Source: Gelatoporia subvermispora B (taxonomy: Eukaryota; Basidiomycota; Agaricomycetes; Polyporales; Gelatoporiaceae). Taken from it: 26,066 nucleotides of DNA. The translations under genes were made by a program, and so were the position numbers. The stretch spans positions 736,722 to 762,787 of the forward strand of contig KB445801.1 of the NCBI GenBank assembly GCA_000320605.2, in the 5' to 3' direction. The notes below the pieces were generated by a model that saw only the letters and a program-made list of their open reading frames with translations, was not told where the DNA came from and made no database searches. Positions 9,815 through 20,989 of the stretch are shown piece by piece. Every line of letters starts with the position of its first letter. Position 1 is the first letter of the stretch.

Positions 9815-11575
9815 ATAGTAATTTGCACCCTCAAGACCAACTACCTTCTCAAGGTGAAGAATAACATGGTTAAACGCCCCCAATTTATGTTCATGAGAAC
9901 AGCCACTCACCTGCATGCTGATAATCTCCCAGGAATCTTAGAGACTTATTGACTTATATCTGAAGGCTACTTCATATATGTGTCGCCAACTTTGTTTAAT
10001 GCTGGAACATGCAACAGCCAATTAAGTTTATGCTTTCAGGTTAATACTGATAGGAGTTTTATTAGCAACCCGTTTGATTCGGTAAAAGAAACAGTGGTCC
10101 TTAGCTCTTCTGGCAGAGGGATAGGCTTTGCACTGCATAACATTCCAGCATTAAAGTATGTATTATGATCAGTCATTCTTATGCCAGCCCAATGTGCATC
10201 AAGGTACCATTATTCGAGTGAAGAAATATACGGGGGTATACTCCCCATACTTCGCGTTTTTTATGCCACCATTCAACTAGTGGTTCAAGAGTTCAACAAA
10301 AGGCCGGGTACTATGACAGTCTACCTGGATATGTCCCCCCTAATGTTATATCATTTCTTCAAGTGAAGTCGACACAAGTATTACAAGAAGATATGACTGC
10401 ACATAACCTGCATCATGTGTTCTAGATTCCCAATATATTGTATGTGTTATGTAACAATTCTTGTACCTGTCTCATGCTCACATAACACTTATTTTCTGAG
10501 CATAAGATGTGTCCGCAATGATAAAGAGTGGACACTGTTTGACCCTGCCAAGACCTCTAAGCTTGTAAAATTCTACGGTAACAGATACAAGGAGCTATTC
10601 AAACTATATAAAGACATGTATTACAAAGTTAGTGTGTACCCTGCTCAGTACTTGTTGGAAATGATTCTTCGCTTCTAGATCAAACATGGGGAGCCCTGTT
10701 TAAGGACTTAATCAATAGTAAGGCTAACATTCTCTTGACGCACTGTGATCTGATGTTTTTTCTGTAAAAAAAACAACCAGAGTAACCTTAGGGTGATTAA
10801 ATTGTCTAATATGTGTACAGGGGTAGCTTAGTACTCCAATCTTGCTGAGATCCCTGTATGCAATCTGGCATCAGTTGTTCTTTCTCGCTTTGCTGATAAC
10901 TGACAATCTTTCAATTTTGCATGTCTTCACAATGTGGTCAAAGCTGACATTCAAAATCTTAACAGGGTGATTAATGTAAATGAGTATCCTTACAACAAGA
11001 CCTGGCATTCAAGTCATTGTCATCGTGCAATCAGCATCAAAGCTTGAGGATTGGCCTATCATTTCCCATAAGCTCTGCCTGCTGTTCTACTCGAAGTATG
11101 CTTCACATCTGAATCAGGACATCTTTGAAATCATGTATCATGCAGCCTTGGGGGCTAGTGTGGAACTAGCCTAATTCAATGGGCCATACAAAACTTGGGA
11201 CGATTCTCCGTGTAGCAATGGAAGCCTTCAATTGGACTTATGGCATGAACATCCCTCGAGGAACATGAATTGAAAGACTCTACGGATAATCATTGCCAAG
11301 CACGGTCTACACAAGTTATCCCTAATTGCGGTTATGCCTACAGTGTTTACCAGCCAGATAATGGCAACTTCCAACAGCATAAAGCCCATCATAAGATTCT
11401 ATAATGTTGACGACTGTTTTTCTCAATTTTCTGACCATTCTGGTCCGCAGTGATGCTTACATTTGATGCACAATAGGAGAGAAATTTTCTGTGCTCAATA
11501 AGTGGCTGGTTGCCAGTCTCACAGAAGCTGGTATCTGGTTGGATCTGCTCAGAGATTTGATAATGCATGACCAAG
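9815..11575 (+). pseudogene. Ribonucleotide reductase large subunit relic (class I, alpha chain), truncated at both ends
   Basis: The protein family reduces ribonucleotides to deoxyribonucleotides in the cytoplasm. Conserved blocks appear in the right order: TLKTNYLLKVKNNMVKRPQ (from about 9827), YVSPTLFNAGT (9977-10009) with the active-site Cys codon at 10031-10033, GRGIGFALHNIPA, GILPILRVF and NKRPGT, NDKEWTLFDPA (10517 on), VIKLSNMCTG (Cys codon 10814-10816), VCNLASVVL, IFEIMYHAALGASVELA (about 11121-11173), GPYKTW-DDSPCSNGSLQLDLW, AVMPTVFTSQIMATSNSIKP, and NKWLVASLTEAGIW. The catalytic Glu expected two residues after the thiyl Cys is Gly (GGG, 10820-10822). The N-terminal ATP-cone region and the C-terminal redox tail are absent. 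Many stops (for example TGA 9950-9952, TAA 11172-11174) and frameshifts are present. A 67-nt intron (10440-10506) joins two conserved blocks in phase, and a 48-nt one near 10157-10204 is likely, so this is a decayed genomic copy and not a processed cDNA. Confidence 0.82.
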
Positions 11576-11628
11576 GTATATGTCCATTAATGCATGTCTG
11601 CTCACTCACTGAATATTTGCCTCAGCAA

Positions 11629-12235
11629 GCGTGGCCTCCAAGATTGTATTACAATCTGTCCACACCTGTGGTAAACATGTTATGTCTATTGTGAACCAGT
11701 TTGTTAAGATTGTTACAAGGTGGTCTCACAATTGTATGGACAATATGAGGCACATTGTTAATGACCCGTCTACNNNNNNNNNNNNNNNNNNNNNNNNNNN
11801 NNNNNNNNNNNNNNNNNNNNNNNNNNNNNNNNNNNNNNNNNNNNNNNNNNNNNNNNNNNNNNNNNNNNNNNNNNNNNNNNNNNNNNNNNNNNNNNNNNNN
11901 NNNNNNNNNNNNNNNNNNNNNNNNNNNNNNNNNNNNNNNNNNNNNNNNNNNNNNNNNNNNNNNNNNNNNNNNNNNNNNNNNNNNNNNNNNNNNNNNNNNN
12001 NNNNNNNNNNNNNNNNNNNNNNNNNNNNNNNNNNNNNNNNNNNNNNNNNNNNNNNNNNNNNNNNNNNNNNNNNNNNNNNNNNNNNNNNNNNNNNNNNNNN
12101 NNNNNNNNNNNNNNNNNNNNNNNNNNNNNNNNNNNNNNNNNNNCAATGTGGGCCATATTGAAGCAAATGTAGATAACAATGGTGAGTCACATTGTACGCA
12201 CTTTGGGATACAATGTGGGCTGTATTGTCCAGCAC
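11629..12235 (+). repeat. Interspersed repeat, copy B, interrupted by an assembly gap
   Basis: 11629-11773 matches the start of copies A and C (GTGGCCTCCAAGATTGTATT onward). After the gap, 12144-12235 matches their ACAAT-initiated units (CAATGTGGGCCATATTGAAG, then ACAATGGTGAGTCACATTGT). The copy is in the same orientation as copy C. The similarity ends near 12235, where GC-rich unique sequence begins. Confidence 0.85.
11774..12143. other. Assembly gap (370 N)
   Basis: This is a run of undetermined bases inside repeat copy B. In copies A and C the sequences flanking this point are separated by only about 32 bp, so the gap may hide about ten additional 33-bp units or its length may be only an estimate. 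ORFs drawn through it are meaningless. Confidence 0.99.
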
Positions 12236-12397
12236 CAAGCGACTTAGTTGGCACCCCAGATACGCTATCCTGGAGCTCGTGGGAGCAAAGTTGCCTGGAG
12301 AGGTGCCAAGTGAGGGTCCTGACGTGGTGAAGTCTAACTTGCCGCAACTCACCCTGCTTACTCTTGACCACCACTACCTCACCCACCCTCGCAGCCC

Positions 12398-13371
12398 ATG
12401 GCTGACCTTTCTACAGAGACTTTTGCCCACACTACTGCCTGCACACTTCACCATGCCAAGCAGTGTGTACATAACATGTACAACACACGCCCGTCCCTGG
12501 ACGCCCTGCCAGAGGCTGTCGAGACTTGGAGGACAGATATGAGGGCTGCCTTGTGAGTCGTGCCTTCTTTTCCAACACATTGCAGGGTCCTGCTGACCAC
12601 AAGTAAGAGGACCATGAGCTCTGCCAAGAGGGGCATACCAAGTATGGGGCCCCGCAGAACACCACCTTTTTGAACGGAGTTGCCGCCATCACCTGTGCGG
12701 CCCTCCAGGAGCCCGTGCCCGAGCAGCAACTGGTTGTGCCGACCGCTCAATCTGCCCCTCCCATCTCAAGTCAAGCAGGCTGCCCCCGCCCTGTTTCTCG
12801 ACTGACCAGAAATGTCACGGCACCTGGCAGCACCCTGTCCTCTCAGCAAGCCACGTCGCCGCGTGCCCCTAAGAGAAACCCCCCCCCTAGCATACCAGCG
12901 TCCACCTTGCCCACCACCCCATTGCCCCCCGTGTCCCTGCTGTTCCCAGACCCCATGTTGTCACCCTCCTTGGACCCTGCATAATTGCCATGTCCGAGCC
13001 CTGTGCCGTCACGCCACTCGCCCACTACCTTGGGCTCATGAGATGCGGTATCAGTAGTGGTGCCCCACCTAAAAGACCTCGCTTTATCCCCGTGCACATC
13101 CCAACCCCTCTACCCTTTACAACTCTCCCTGCTCCGAGTGCGAGCAGAAGATCACAAAGAAGTTGAAGGCAGCAAAGAAATCAGGGGCCGCAAAGCCTGA
13201 AGACCTTCAAAAGACTTGGTGCACCTAACCTGCTAGGGGTGGACACTTGTGCAGACCGTGCCAGAAGGCTCGCATCCAGTGTGACTACAGTAGATAATTG
13301 GGTACCGTAGCGGCTGTCACAATGGATCTTCCTGCTGGAGGAAACAGCAAGGGCAAAAAGCGCCCTACCAG
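12398..13371 (+). pseudogene. Relic of a proline-rich, cysteine-rich protein, family unknown
   Basis: Protein-like sequence runs through several frames: from the ATG at 12398 (MADLSTETFAHTT, then LDALPEAVETWRTDMRAAL, TGA at 12554), then in another frame RAFFSNTLQGPADHK with TAA at 12604, followed by NTTFLNGVAAITCAAL and a long Pro/Ser/Thr-rich segment to TAA at 12982. Further on come PPKRPRFIPVHIPTPLP (frame change at about 13056) and, from 13130, a cysteine pattern C-x2-C, WC, then HLCRPCQKARIQCDY (13242-13285), interrupted by TAA 13226-13228. A final KGKKRPTS is followed by a good GTAAGT donor at 13371. The Cys spacing suggests a zinc-binding C-terminus. The region is clearly richer in GC than its surroundings. 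At least three frame changes and several stops show it is broken. I do not recognise the family; a retroelement gag-like or other mobile-element protein is possible. Confidence 0.5.
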
Positions 13372-14441
13372 TAAGTACATGCCTCAAATGTTGTCCTCGG
13401 CGCAGCTGTGTGTGTTGTTTTGTATTGCACACTTGAGAGACGGTTTACGCATGGCATATTTCCAGCCAAAGCATGCATGCAACCATTTTTATATAGCAGC
13501 TAGCTCTTGCCATGGTGATCCTGATGTCGGGAGAGAATCACCTGTTATAGTCTTGGTAAGCATATTCCCTCTAATAGTAGTGATCATACCCATCATACTC
13601 GATAGCCCTGTCCTCAAAGTCAACATGGAACATGATCCAGTAATTACCATGAATGCATGTGGGGAAGTACAGATGCCAAGTAGCGTGGTGTAGCATGCTG
13701 TTTTCAATCTATAGTGCTGCAGAACGGTGCGAGACTGGAGGGTGAGAGATATGAAAGAGCACGGGAGGTGTTTGTCTATTGAGCTTGAGGTGCTTCAGAC
13801 AAACGGATGGGGCACTTACAGGAGATGTACCCTACTTATATACTACAAAATAGAGTCAAAGGAACATTGTTGGCCAAAGCCTCATAACCTAAAGTGCGTG
13901 TGGCTCGCCAACCGAGTGCTCGCTTGCAGCTCCAGGCCAAAACTACAACATATAGCAACTTGCTGCATTGTTTGGACTTGAAGTCACTATCTCTGTCCTC
14001 ACACCAAATCTCTCTAATGATCTCGAGTAATCTGATTATGGTTCCAGCAAAGCACTGATCCTGGAGAAGACAGGTGATCAGATGAATGATACATCATCAA
14101 GTCGATGAGTGAATCCGACAATCACTAGGAGCCTAGGAGTTGTGTGAGTTCCATGGCTGTGGTTCTAATATTGTGTGTCTTGGTGTTGACACCCCAGCCA
14201 ATATGGGACAGAAAATCCTGAGCCTTTTGCAACTTCACCTCTTTATCTATTTCACCTCTCTTCTTCCCTTGTCCAGTATTGCTTGATAGCAATCTGGTAA
14301 GCCATGCTCTGGTCTCCTGCTACATTTTCTGAGCGCTACTTATGCGTGCAAGGTTGCTCTTCAGCAACAATGCATAAAGAGAGAAACACTCTTGGCCATT
14401 ATTGAAGTGTGGATCTGGTATGGATTTCACGCTGTCAAACC
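13372..14441. other. Stretch without a recognised gene
   Basis: This stretch holds plus-strand ORFs of 131 codons (13298-13693) and 84 codons (13727-13981) without recognisable motifs. The first overlaps the end of the preceding relic in the same general region and contains a hydrophobic segment (VILVSIFPLIVVIIPIIL-like, about 13550-13604) that could be a chance or real membrane helix. I see no RNA gene or repeat here. Confidence 0.4.
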
Positions 14442-15085
14442 TAGTATGGCCAAAGTTTGGTTCAGAACCACAGTTAGAACCCTGAACCAATGAACCGAAC
14501 CGCAGGTTAAGTTCAGATTCAGGTTCGGTTTAGGTAATAGGCCATCAGGTTCAGTTTAGAGTTCAAAGGACCCAAAGAGGTCCTGACCTGGTCCGAACTG
14601 GTTCTGAATCTGAACTGGTAGTCCTAGGTGCAAGGTGCAAAATTCCAAGATCTAAAGTAATTTAAAGATTCCTATCTTACAAAATGTATAGCAAAAAGTT
14701 ACTAACATACAAAGTTCGGCATGTTAACATTTTTCTATCTAATAAATACTTATTACATTACTTATATTTGTATAGTTTGTGACAACTATGTATGCTTTCT
14801 GCACTTTTCTGATCTGAAATGCAAATTACTCTCTATATATATTCTCTGCTATCTTTTGATGTGAACTGGTCTTTATATTCTCTTATATGGCTTCTATGCT
14901 TTTTAATACCTTGGTAACAGGTTCAAGGCTTCAAACCGGTTCTGGACCTAAACTGAACCACTCTGAACCAGTTCTATAGGGTCAGTCCAGGTCCAGGTTC
15001 AGTTCAGGGTACAGACACAAGGTTCGGTTCAAGGTTTGGCCAAAACAGCCTCTGGACTGAACTAAACCAACCTTTGGCCATACTA
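14442..15085. mobile_element. MITE-like element, 644 bp
   Basis: The ends are inverted copies: TAGTATGGCCAAAGTTTGG at 14442-14460 against the complement of CCAACCTTTGGCCATACTA at 15067-15085, with the match continuing a few bases inward (GTTCAGAAC-like against GTTTAGTTC-like). About 170 bp at each side consist of degenerate GGTTCGGTTCAG / CTGAACC motifs, many as inverted pairs, so a single strand could fold back extensively. The centre (about 14650-14900) is AT-rich with no ORF. No clear target-site duplication is visible. It is likely a non-autonomous DNA transposon mobilised in trans; the superfamily is unknown. Confidence 0.7.
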
Positions 15086-15253
15086 AACGCACGGCAGCGC
15101 TCTTCTTCCTCATATAGAAAGTCTCTCTCTTTTTGTATGTTTGACTACTTTACTTTACTCTGTTTCTATTGCTGTCATATTTTCACTTTGCCTTATTTAC
15201 TTAATCTGCTGGCCTCTTGTCTGCTACTATACAGTATTATACAGTTCTTATGT

Positions 15254-15315
15254 TAGGTAGCTCCGAGTGGCTGGATCTCAGTACATAGGCTAAGTGTTCA
15301 ATTCCTAGAGGCAAG
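15254..15315 (+). repeat. tRNA-like segment with A- and B-box-like sequences
   Basis: GTAGCTCCGAGTGG near 15257 resembles an A box of a Ser/Leu-type tRNA, and GTGTTCAATTCCTAG near 15295 resembles a B box; the spacing of about 40 nt is in the normal range. I could not pair a complete acceptor stem, so a functional tRNA is not supported. It could be a decayed tRNA gene or SINE head. It lies between the MITE-like element and the Ty3-type fragment. Confidence 0.25.
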
Positions 15316-15340
15316 TGATTCACCATTGTCACTGTTGCAA

Positions 15341-15600
15341 GTAATTAACCACGCAATCCCTCTCAAGGACGAGGGAAAGGTGTATTCTTGGAGGCCATTT
15401 AAGTGCACAGATGCGCTGCGAGCTGCCTGGGCTGAGAAGTGGGATGCTTATTTGAAGTCAGGGCAACGGAAAGTGTCCTCTGCTAAAAACACCGCACCTA
15501 TGCTGTTACTCAAGAAACCTGGATGGGGACCGATGGTGTGCCATTGGCTCGTGGCCTGACACTACAAGTGACACTCTAAAAACAAAGGTGCATGATCTTC
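15341..15600 (+). pseudogene. Ty3-type retrotransposon reverse transcriptase fragment
   Basis: In one frame from about 15341 the translation contains VINHAIPLKDEGKVYSWRP, then KCTDALRAAWAEKWDAYLKS and KNTAPMLLLKKPG, the standard segment just upstream of and entering the RT palm domain of fungal Ty3/Gypsy polyproteins (families usually have D-H-A-I there; here N-H-A-I, one G-to-A change). After a +1 frame change near 15535 the sequence DGVPLA is legible, then stops accumulate. More weakly RT-like pieces may extend to about 15830. No LTRs, gag, RNase H or integrase could be found. This is a short, old fragment with no function expected. Confidence 0.6.
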
Positions 15601-18251
15601 ATGCGTGATATGCATTGGGAAATGTGAGTGCTCCTGCCACAGCACAGACGTATGTGAATAGACAGTTAGTGATATCCTTCTTTGGGACCAATCTTGATTA
15701 AAGGTTCCACATATGTATTTCACTTTGCATATATTTTTACAATATGACAGAGTATTGTTACATTCAAAGGTGCTCCTCAATGTGACAGAAAAGACAAATG
15801 TGCAAATATGCCATGATTATCAACATAATCTCCTAGAATATTTTTAGCTAGCCAAGTTTGTGCTAGCTACTTATTTCTACTATGCCCAGGAGCGGCCACC
15901 CTCTTGATGTCAATATTGCTTTTGACAATGCTCAAAGATCTGAGTTCATGCTCTGCAAAGCAACCAGATACCCTCCTTTGCAAGTGAACTGGCATTCAAA
16001 TGGTTATCCCTGCTTGGCTTCTCCAAATTAGCCTTGCCCAAAGTGCAATTGTAAATGATATTGCAACCAAGGATGTTATTCTGGTAGTGATCCAGAGCTT
16101 TTCCGAGACCAGGAAATCCTTGATTATATAGGTAGTATAATTAGGAAGCTAGTTGGTATTCAGAAATCTGTTTAAGTAGGATTCTCCTGATTATGAGTGC
16201 TCACTGATTGGCTCAATTAACCTTTCTCAAGTTGGAAGGCCCTGGGTCCTTTCTCCAGATTAGATACACAACTGGAGCTTGCTCAGAGCCCAAGTTGACT
16301 GGGTACTACATGTTAATATCAAAGGCCTTACTTCTCAAGGTATTGATTGCAGCTACTAGATATAAAGTGTGTGTAGTGTTCACATTCTTTTGGGCTAAGC
16401 CTCAGAACTATCTCTTCCAGACCAAGTTTACAACAACTTCCAAAAGTGGCTCAGTCCAGACCATGCAGCAGCTCAGGTTGTGAGAGCAAGCTCCATGAAT
16501 ATGCTGTCTTGTGGATTGTCCACTGACAAGGCCATTTTTACATCACCCAGTGCGCAATCTAAATTGCTGCTCCTAGCAGCAACACACTGGAAATCCGGTG
16601 GGTTCATGACTCTATCCATATAAGTGTTTAGAACAAACCACCACCAGCAATAAGTAGCCAGTGATTGCTAAATGCAGATACCGTGAGATCTCACTCAGAT
16701 TGGTGTATGGGCTAGTCTAGCAGCTTGACCCTTCTTTAGATCTAACCCACTATTTTTGGCAGAGAGAACATCATACCAGCACAAGTCTTGCCAGAGATAG
16801 TGCAGCAATTTAGTTTGAGGCTAATTCTGATGAAAAGAACTGGAGCATTGCAGCCACCAAAGCCAAAACAGACTCCATTTGACCATTTGACCATTGAGCA
16901 GGTGCAAGTTGTGGTGCATGTAATCAAGCTAGTATGTGTCTAGCAAACTTTGGCTCCCCATCAGCCAGGGCTTCTCTGCTTTTATGACCTCACATCCCGC
17001 AAACACACTTTTGAGTTCCTGATCCAATACTATCTCTGCCTTGTTACTCTTGTGAGTACTCTCTAAGTGACACTCTCATTTCGTAATCATAACCTGTGTA
17101 AGTCAATAACTTAGATGTAGGCCCTGCAGCAGCACCCAATATTTGTAAACCCTGCCCGTGGCACCATATTCTGACCTCTTTCCTCTCAGCTTACACAAGT
17201 TTCACCTTACATACAAGTGATGTAGCGCTTTTCAGAACTCTGGACGTGTCTTGGTATCGTAGAGTGGGGTGGGGTGAGGAGAAAATGTTCCAGGAGCTTC
17301 ATTTTCTTTCTTCATCTTGCTAGATGCTGCTTTGAGCACAGCATCAGTAACCAATTACCAGAAGTATAATATAAACCAACCATGGCCACCCTCATGGGTA
17401 TCATTGCCACTCAAATCATCACCATATGATAGTGCAGCATGTAGGAAAAGTGTAGATAGTCCCAACTCTGCTTTCCAGTGCTGCTTGTGGAAGCAGAGAC
17501 AACTTCTCTTGCTGCACTAGGTAGTGTATTTGTCTTAGGCTGCTTTTGGTTGGCTTGGGAAAAGGCCTACTCTCTGAAGCATTTGCATCTTCTAAGAGCT
17601 GGCGCTATGATCTTGTTCAAACTTTCCTGCCATTGGTATTCCTCTCATACACCTGGAAGCCAAAGTAATGTTACAATGACCATGCTAGTTGGTGAAAAGT
17701 TGGAATTTGAAATTATATTTGCTTTCAAGTTCACTAGTAATTTATTTTGGCCTCAAAAGATCCAGCACTGGGGTGCTGGTGGCAGTTTCTTCTGAAGACT
17801 TGTGAAGTTGCAAAAATGTTGAGCAGATCTGTTTCTGAACACTTGTCCAATGAGATGCAGAAACTCCTAGTTGAGCAATTGGCCAGGCGAGTCTAATTCA
17901 CAACTGCATAGCGCAACAACATTCTGTTCCCTGCAATCTAGGGTAGGAAAAGGTGAATCTTAAGGGGAGGGTCTGATAGAATCTCTGGAAATGTTACCAC
18001 AAAATACACCATTGGAAACAGCTACCATCAGCCTTGTAAATTGTGTTTCTGTGAGCTTTCCCTCACACTCCCCATCTCCAGTCACTTTTGTTCTAACATA
18101 TAGTCCAGACATCGACGACTCAAGCACAGGCAGGTCTTATACAATGAGTGTGTTGCATCCTGGCTCATGCTTGACCAGTCCGAGCACCGCTGTGGAGAAT
18201 TGCAAACTCAGTCTGGGAGGTAGTTCTGGAGCTTATTCCAAAAGAATGTGA
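15601..18251. other. Long stretch of decayed or non-coding sequence, unassigned
   Basis: No intact gene is seen. Plus-strand ORFs of 91 codons (16208-16483), 67 and 105 codons (17317-17520 and 17478-17795) and 86 codons (17991-18251) have protein-like composition. The translation near 17317 (LLDAALSTASVTNYQKY) is reminiscent of the start of tyrosine-recombinase core domains in DIRS-like elements, but no catalytic R-H-R-Y residues could be confirmed. The region may be a heavily decayed retroelement continuing from the RT fragment upstream. Evidence is insufficient for a call. Confidence 0.25.
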
Positions 18252-19605
18252 AACCTGAATTCACTTTGTATCCACAGCTGCAATACCTGAAAAGAAAGGC
18301 CCTTGGTATTAACATTTAGTACACACAGTCAAACTTGGGCTCTAGGCAAGTTTCCTACTTTATGCTCTGACAGGCCTAGATTGACTTCTGCACTGCAGAG
18401 ACTCCAACCTGAGAGGAATCTCATGGTTTTACAGCCAGGATTTGAGAATATTCTTCCTCCAATATAGTTGTGTATCACCATGGGTAAAACAAATGGCAAA
18501 TCTGTACTGACCCATGGCAGTAAATGATACTCATGAACCTAGATTTACCATTGCATACACCAGTCAATACTTACCCATGTTAGACATTCAATCCATGGGA
18601 TAATAATGCAACTATACAAGATGCAACTATGTAACCTAAGACCTGTAGAAAATTCCCGCTAGATAAGATCAGGGCACGAGACTGACAGTGAGAAGGTTCC
18701 TAATATATTGTCGGATATCCTCTTTAACACACAAGAGAGTACTACGAGCAGGGCACAAAAAGTCTGCCTAATCTACTCGCAGCTGCCAAAGCTGTGGTGA
18801 CCAATCAGCTACTTGCTTCAAAACCAAGCATGCACCAGCCAAGAATCAAGCACCAGGCTGGCCTATCACACTAACCCCGTCAATGTCAAAAGGTATGTCT
18901 CTGCTGAAGTCTATGTGAGCATAAAACATGTTACTATACCAAATTCTTGAGAAACTCCCTTTAGTACTCAGTCTACAGTTTTATATTATAGTATGTACCA
19001 TTTTGCTATGATTTGAGTGTTGGCTGCAATGGGGCTTTTCTCACACATGTTGGTTATTAAAGGAGGTGACCAGGACAATGGTCATATTACATTCCCATCA
19101 AAAAACTATCTTTTGGTGGTCATAGCAGTCCTACTATTTGTCAGTGATATCAAGTGAAATATCAAGTGAAATATATATGTTTAATGGTCAATATTAGCAC
19201 CAGAAAACAAACAGCAGTGGCATACGCAAGTCGATAGATATATAAAATACTTCCCAGCACACTAAAAGATCAATGAGCCTATCTTTTACATCACTTACAT
19301 TCCACTTAAAATTGATAGCCCCTGAGGTTCACACTCCTCCAGTGCAGGGTTTCTCTAGATACAAGTCATCACACAAGGGCCACTTTACAATAAGTTTATG
19401 TAAGTATTATCAGCAGTTGCCCTTGATATGCTCACTGATGATCATGACCATTGATATGTACAAGTTTGTCATGAAAAGTTAGACAGAGTAGTGCAATGCC
19501 AATCTGAGAAGTGGTCTCATTCAAGACCCTTTGATCTCAGTTTTCAGGCAATCAATACAATACTATCTAGCGAACTTAGCGAACTTTTGGAAGAAGATGA
19601 TCAAT
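18252..19605. other. Intergenic, no gene seen
   Basis: This is AT-rich sequence with only short ORFs. The sole local structure noticed is a small direct repeat ATATCAAGTGAAATATCAAG (about 19147-19166). I see nothing else that I can support. Confidence 0.5.
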
Positions 19606-19950
19606 CCAGTGCAGCCCTCTCCTTTACCAGTTGTTAGATCTGCTTGACAAACTTTCCCGTGATTTACTAGCTGTTCACTCAACAGTCTTGACTGTTGATC
19701 AAGTAAACAATCAGTAGTCCAGTGCAGTTCTCTTTTTCACAGGTTGTAAGGTCTTCTTAAATAACTTTTGCGTAATTTACCAGCTATTTAGTCAATGGTC
19801 AAGGTTGTTAGTTATTGATCAAGTGAACAGTAGATAATACAGTGCAGTTCTCTCCTTCATTAGTTGTAAGATCTGCTTAACTGACTGTTGTGCAATCAAT
19901 TACCTGGTCAGTCAACACATGATGTTGTTAATCAAGCAAAAAATGACCCA
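19606..19950 (+). repeat. Tandem repeat of three diverged units of about 113-120 bp
   Basis: Units begin at 19606, 19719 and 19839, each with CAGTGCAG followed by TTCTCT-type sequence. Each then carries, in order, AGTTGTAAGATCTGCTTAA-like, a GTCAA-rich block and a TTGATCAAGTGAACA-like block near its end. The third unit fades at about 19950. No ORF follows the periodicity. Its function is unknown, and it may be a fragment of a longer satellite. Confidence 0.65.
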
Positions 19951-20989
19951 ATATGTTCCAGTACTATGCAATACTTCTTAAATATGAGCTTCTTGACACT
20001 TGAATCGGACATGGTGTTTTCTACAAGCACCATGTTGCGCTTTGCAATTGAAACTAACAACATAGGCTGGAACATGTATATATTCACAGAATATAACAGG
20101 CTCTTGATAAAGCTGTGGTGGATATTGCCTGTAGGATCTATGTAAACTGTGGAAGACAATGTATATGATTACCATTTACTTAATATTTGAATTGTTTTGA
20201 GGTGACATCACCTACACAAAGCAGTACTCAGGCTGCCAATGGCAATTTGAGTACATCTGATAGGTAGCAAAGATTGCTACTCATGTTAACTATTAGTATA
20301 CTGACAGTGTCCGCAACCATAATATTGACATAATTGACCCTCATTTGAGTACTTATTGCCTAGTCTGATCCGCTATGATGTATGTATACATTGGGAGCCA
20401 GGGCATGGTCACCGACAGCACAAACCTGATAATTAAAATGTCCCGCCTCTCTGTGCAGGCCCCAGAAAATAATATGGTTCATATTTAACGCAGACAGGAT
20501 GACTGGGAAATGAATCTGACCAGTTCATATAGCGGGTTATATCATTAAAGATGCCACAAGGCTGACTGCTATGTACAATGTGCTCATTTATGACTTTGCA
20601 ATAAATCTTATGAAGTGTTACATAGCAAGCAATATGCTGGTGTGTACAGTTGCACACATTACCAACCAGTGATTACTGATCCTCTGTCCTAAAGCATCCC
20701 AATTGTAGTATTAGAACCAGTCAAGGGAGTGGGCTATCTCAAAGCTATTTTTTCTTGCAAATTTCCAATACAGACTGTACTTACACTAGCTCTATCATTT
20801 GATGTATTGTGTGTCTGATTAATTTAAACTTGGCAATTGATATATCTACAAAGCAAATTACATCCAAACACCACCAAATCTCACTCAGCTAGCCAAAAAA
20901 ACACAAAAAATACTACAGAACTACACTAAGGCATCCCTCATTCAAAGTCTGCACATATAACACAATTCACTTTGTGTGTAACAAGTTTC
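19951..20989. other. Intergenic, no gene seen
   Basis: Only short overlapping ORFs on both strands (longest 85 codons, 19888-20145, starting inside the tandem repeat) without recognisable motifs. The sequence just upstream of 20990 would be the 3' flank of the small minus-strand gene. Confidence 0.45.

Noticed and set aside
9815..11575. Processed (retroposed) RNR copy
   Set aside because: An in-phase intron at 10440-10506 interrupts two conserved blocks, so it derives from genomic DNA.
11631..12386. Long ORFs of 116-245 codons on both strands
   Set aside because: They exist only because undetermined bases are read as open; the real sequence on either side is repeat.
12374..13097. Minus-strand ORFs of 68-100 codons
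   Set aside because: They are shadows of the GC-rich plus-strand relic, which has coherent protein-like translation.
18780..18850. Zinc-knuckle-like translation CQSCGDQSATC
   Set aside because: The spacing does not fit C-x2-C-x4-H-x4-C and another frame is equally open.
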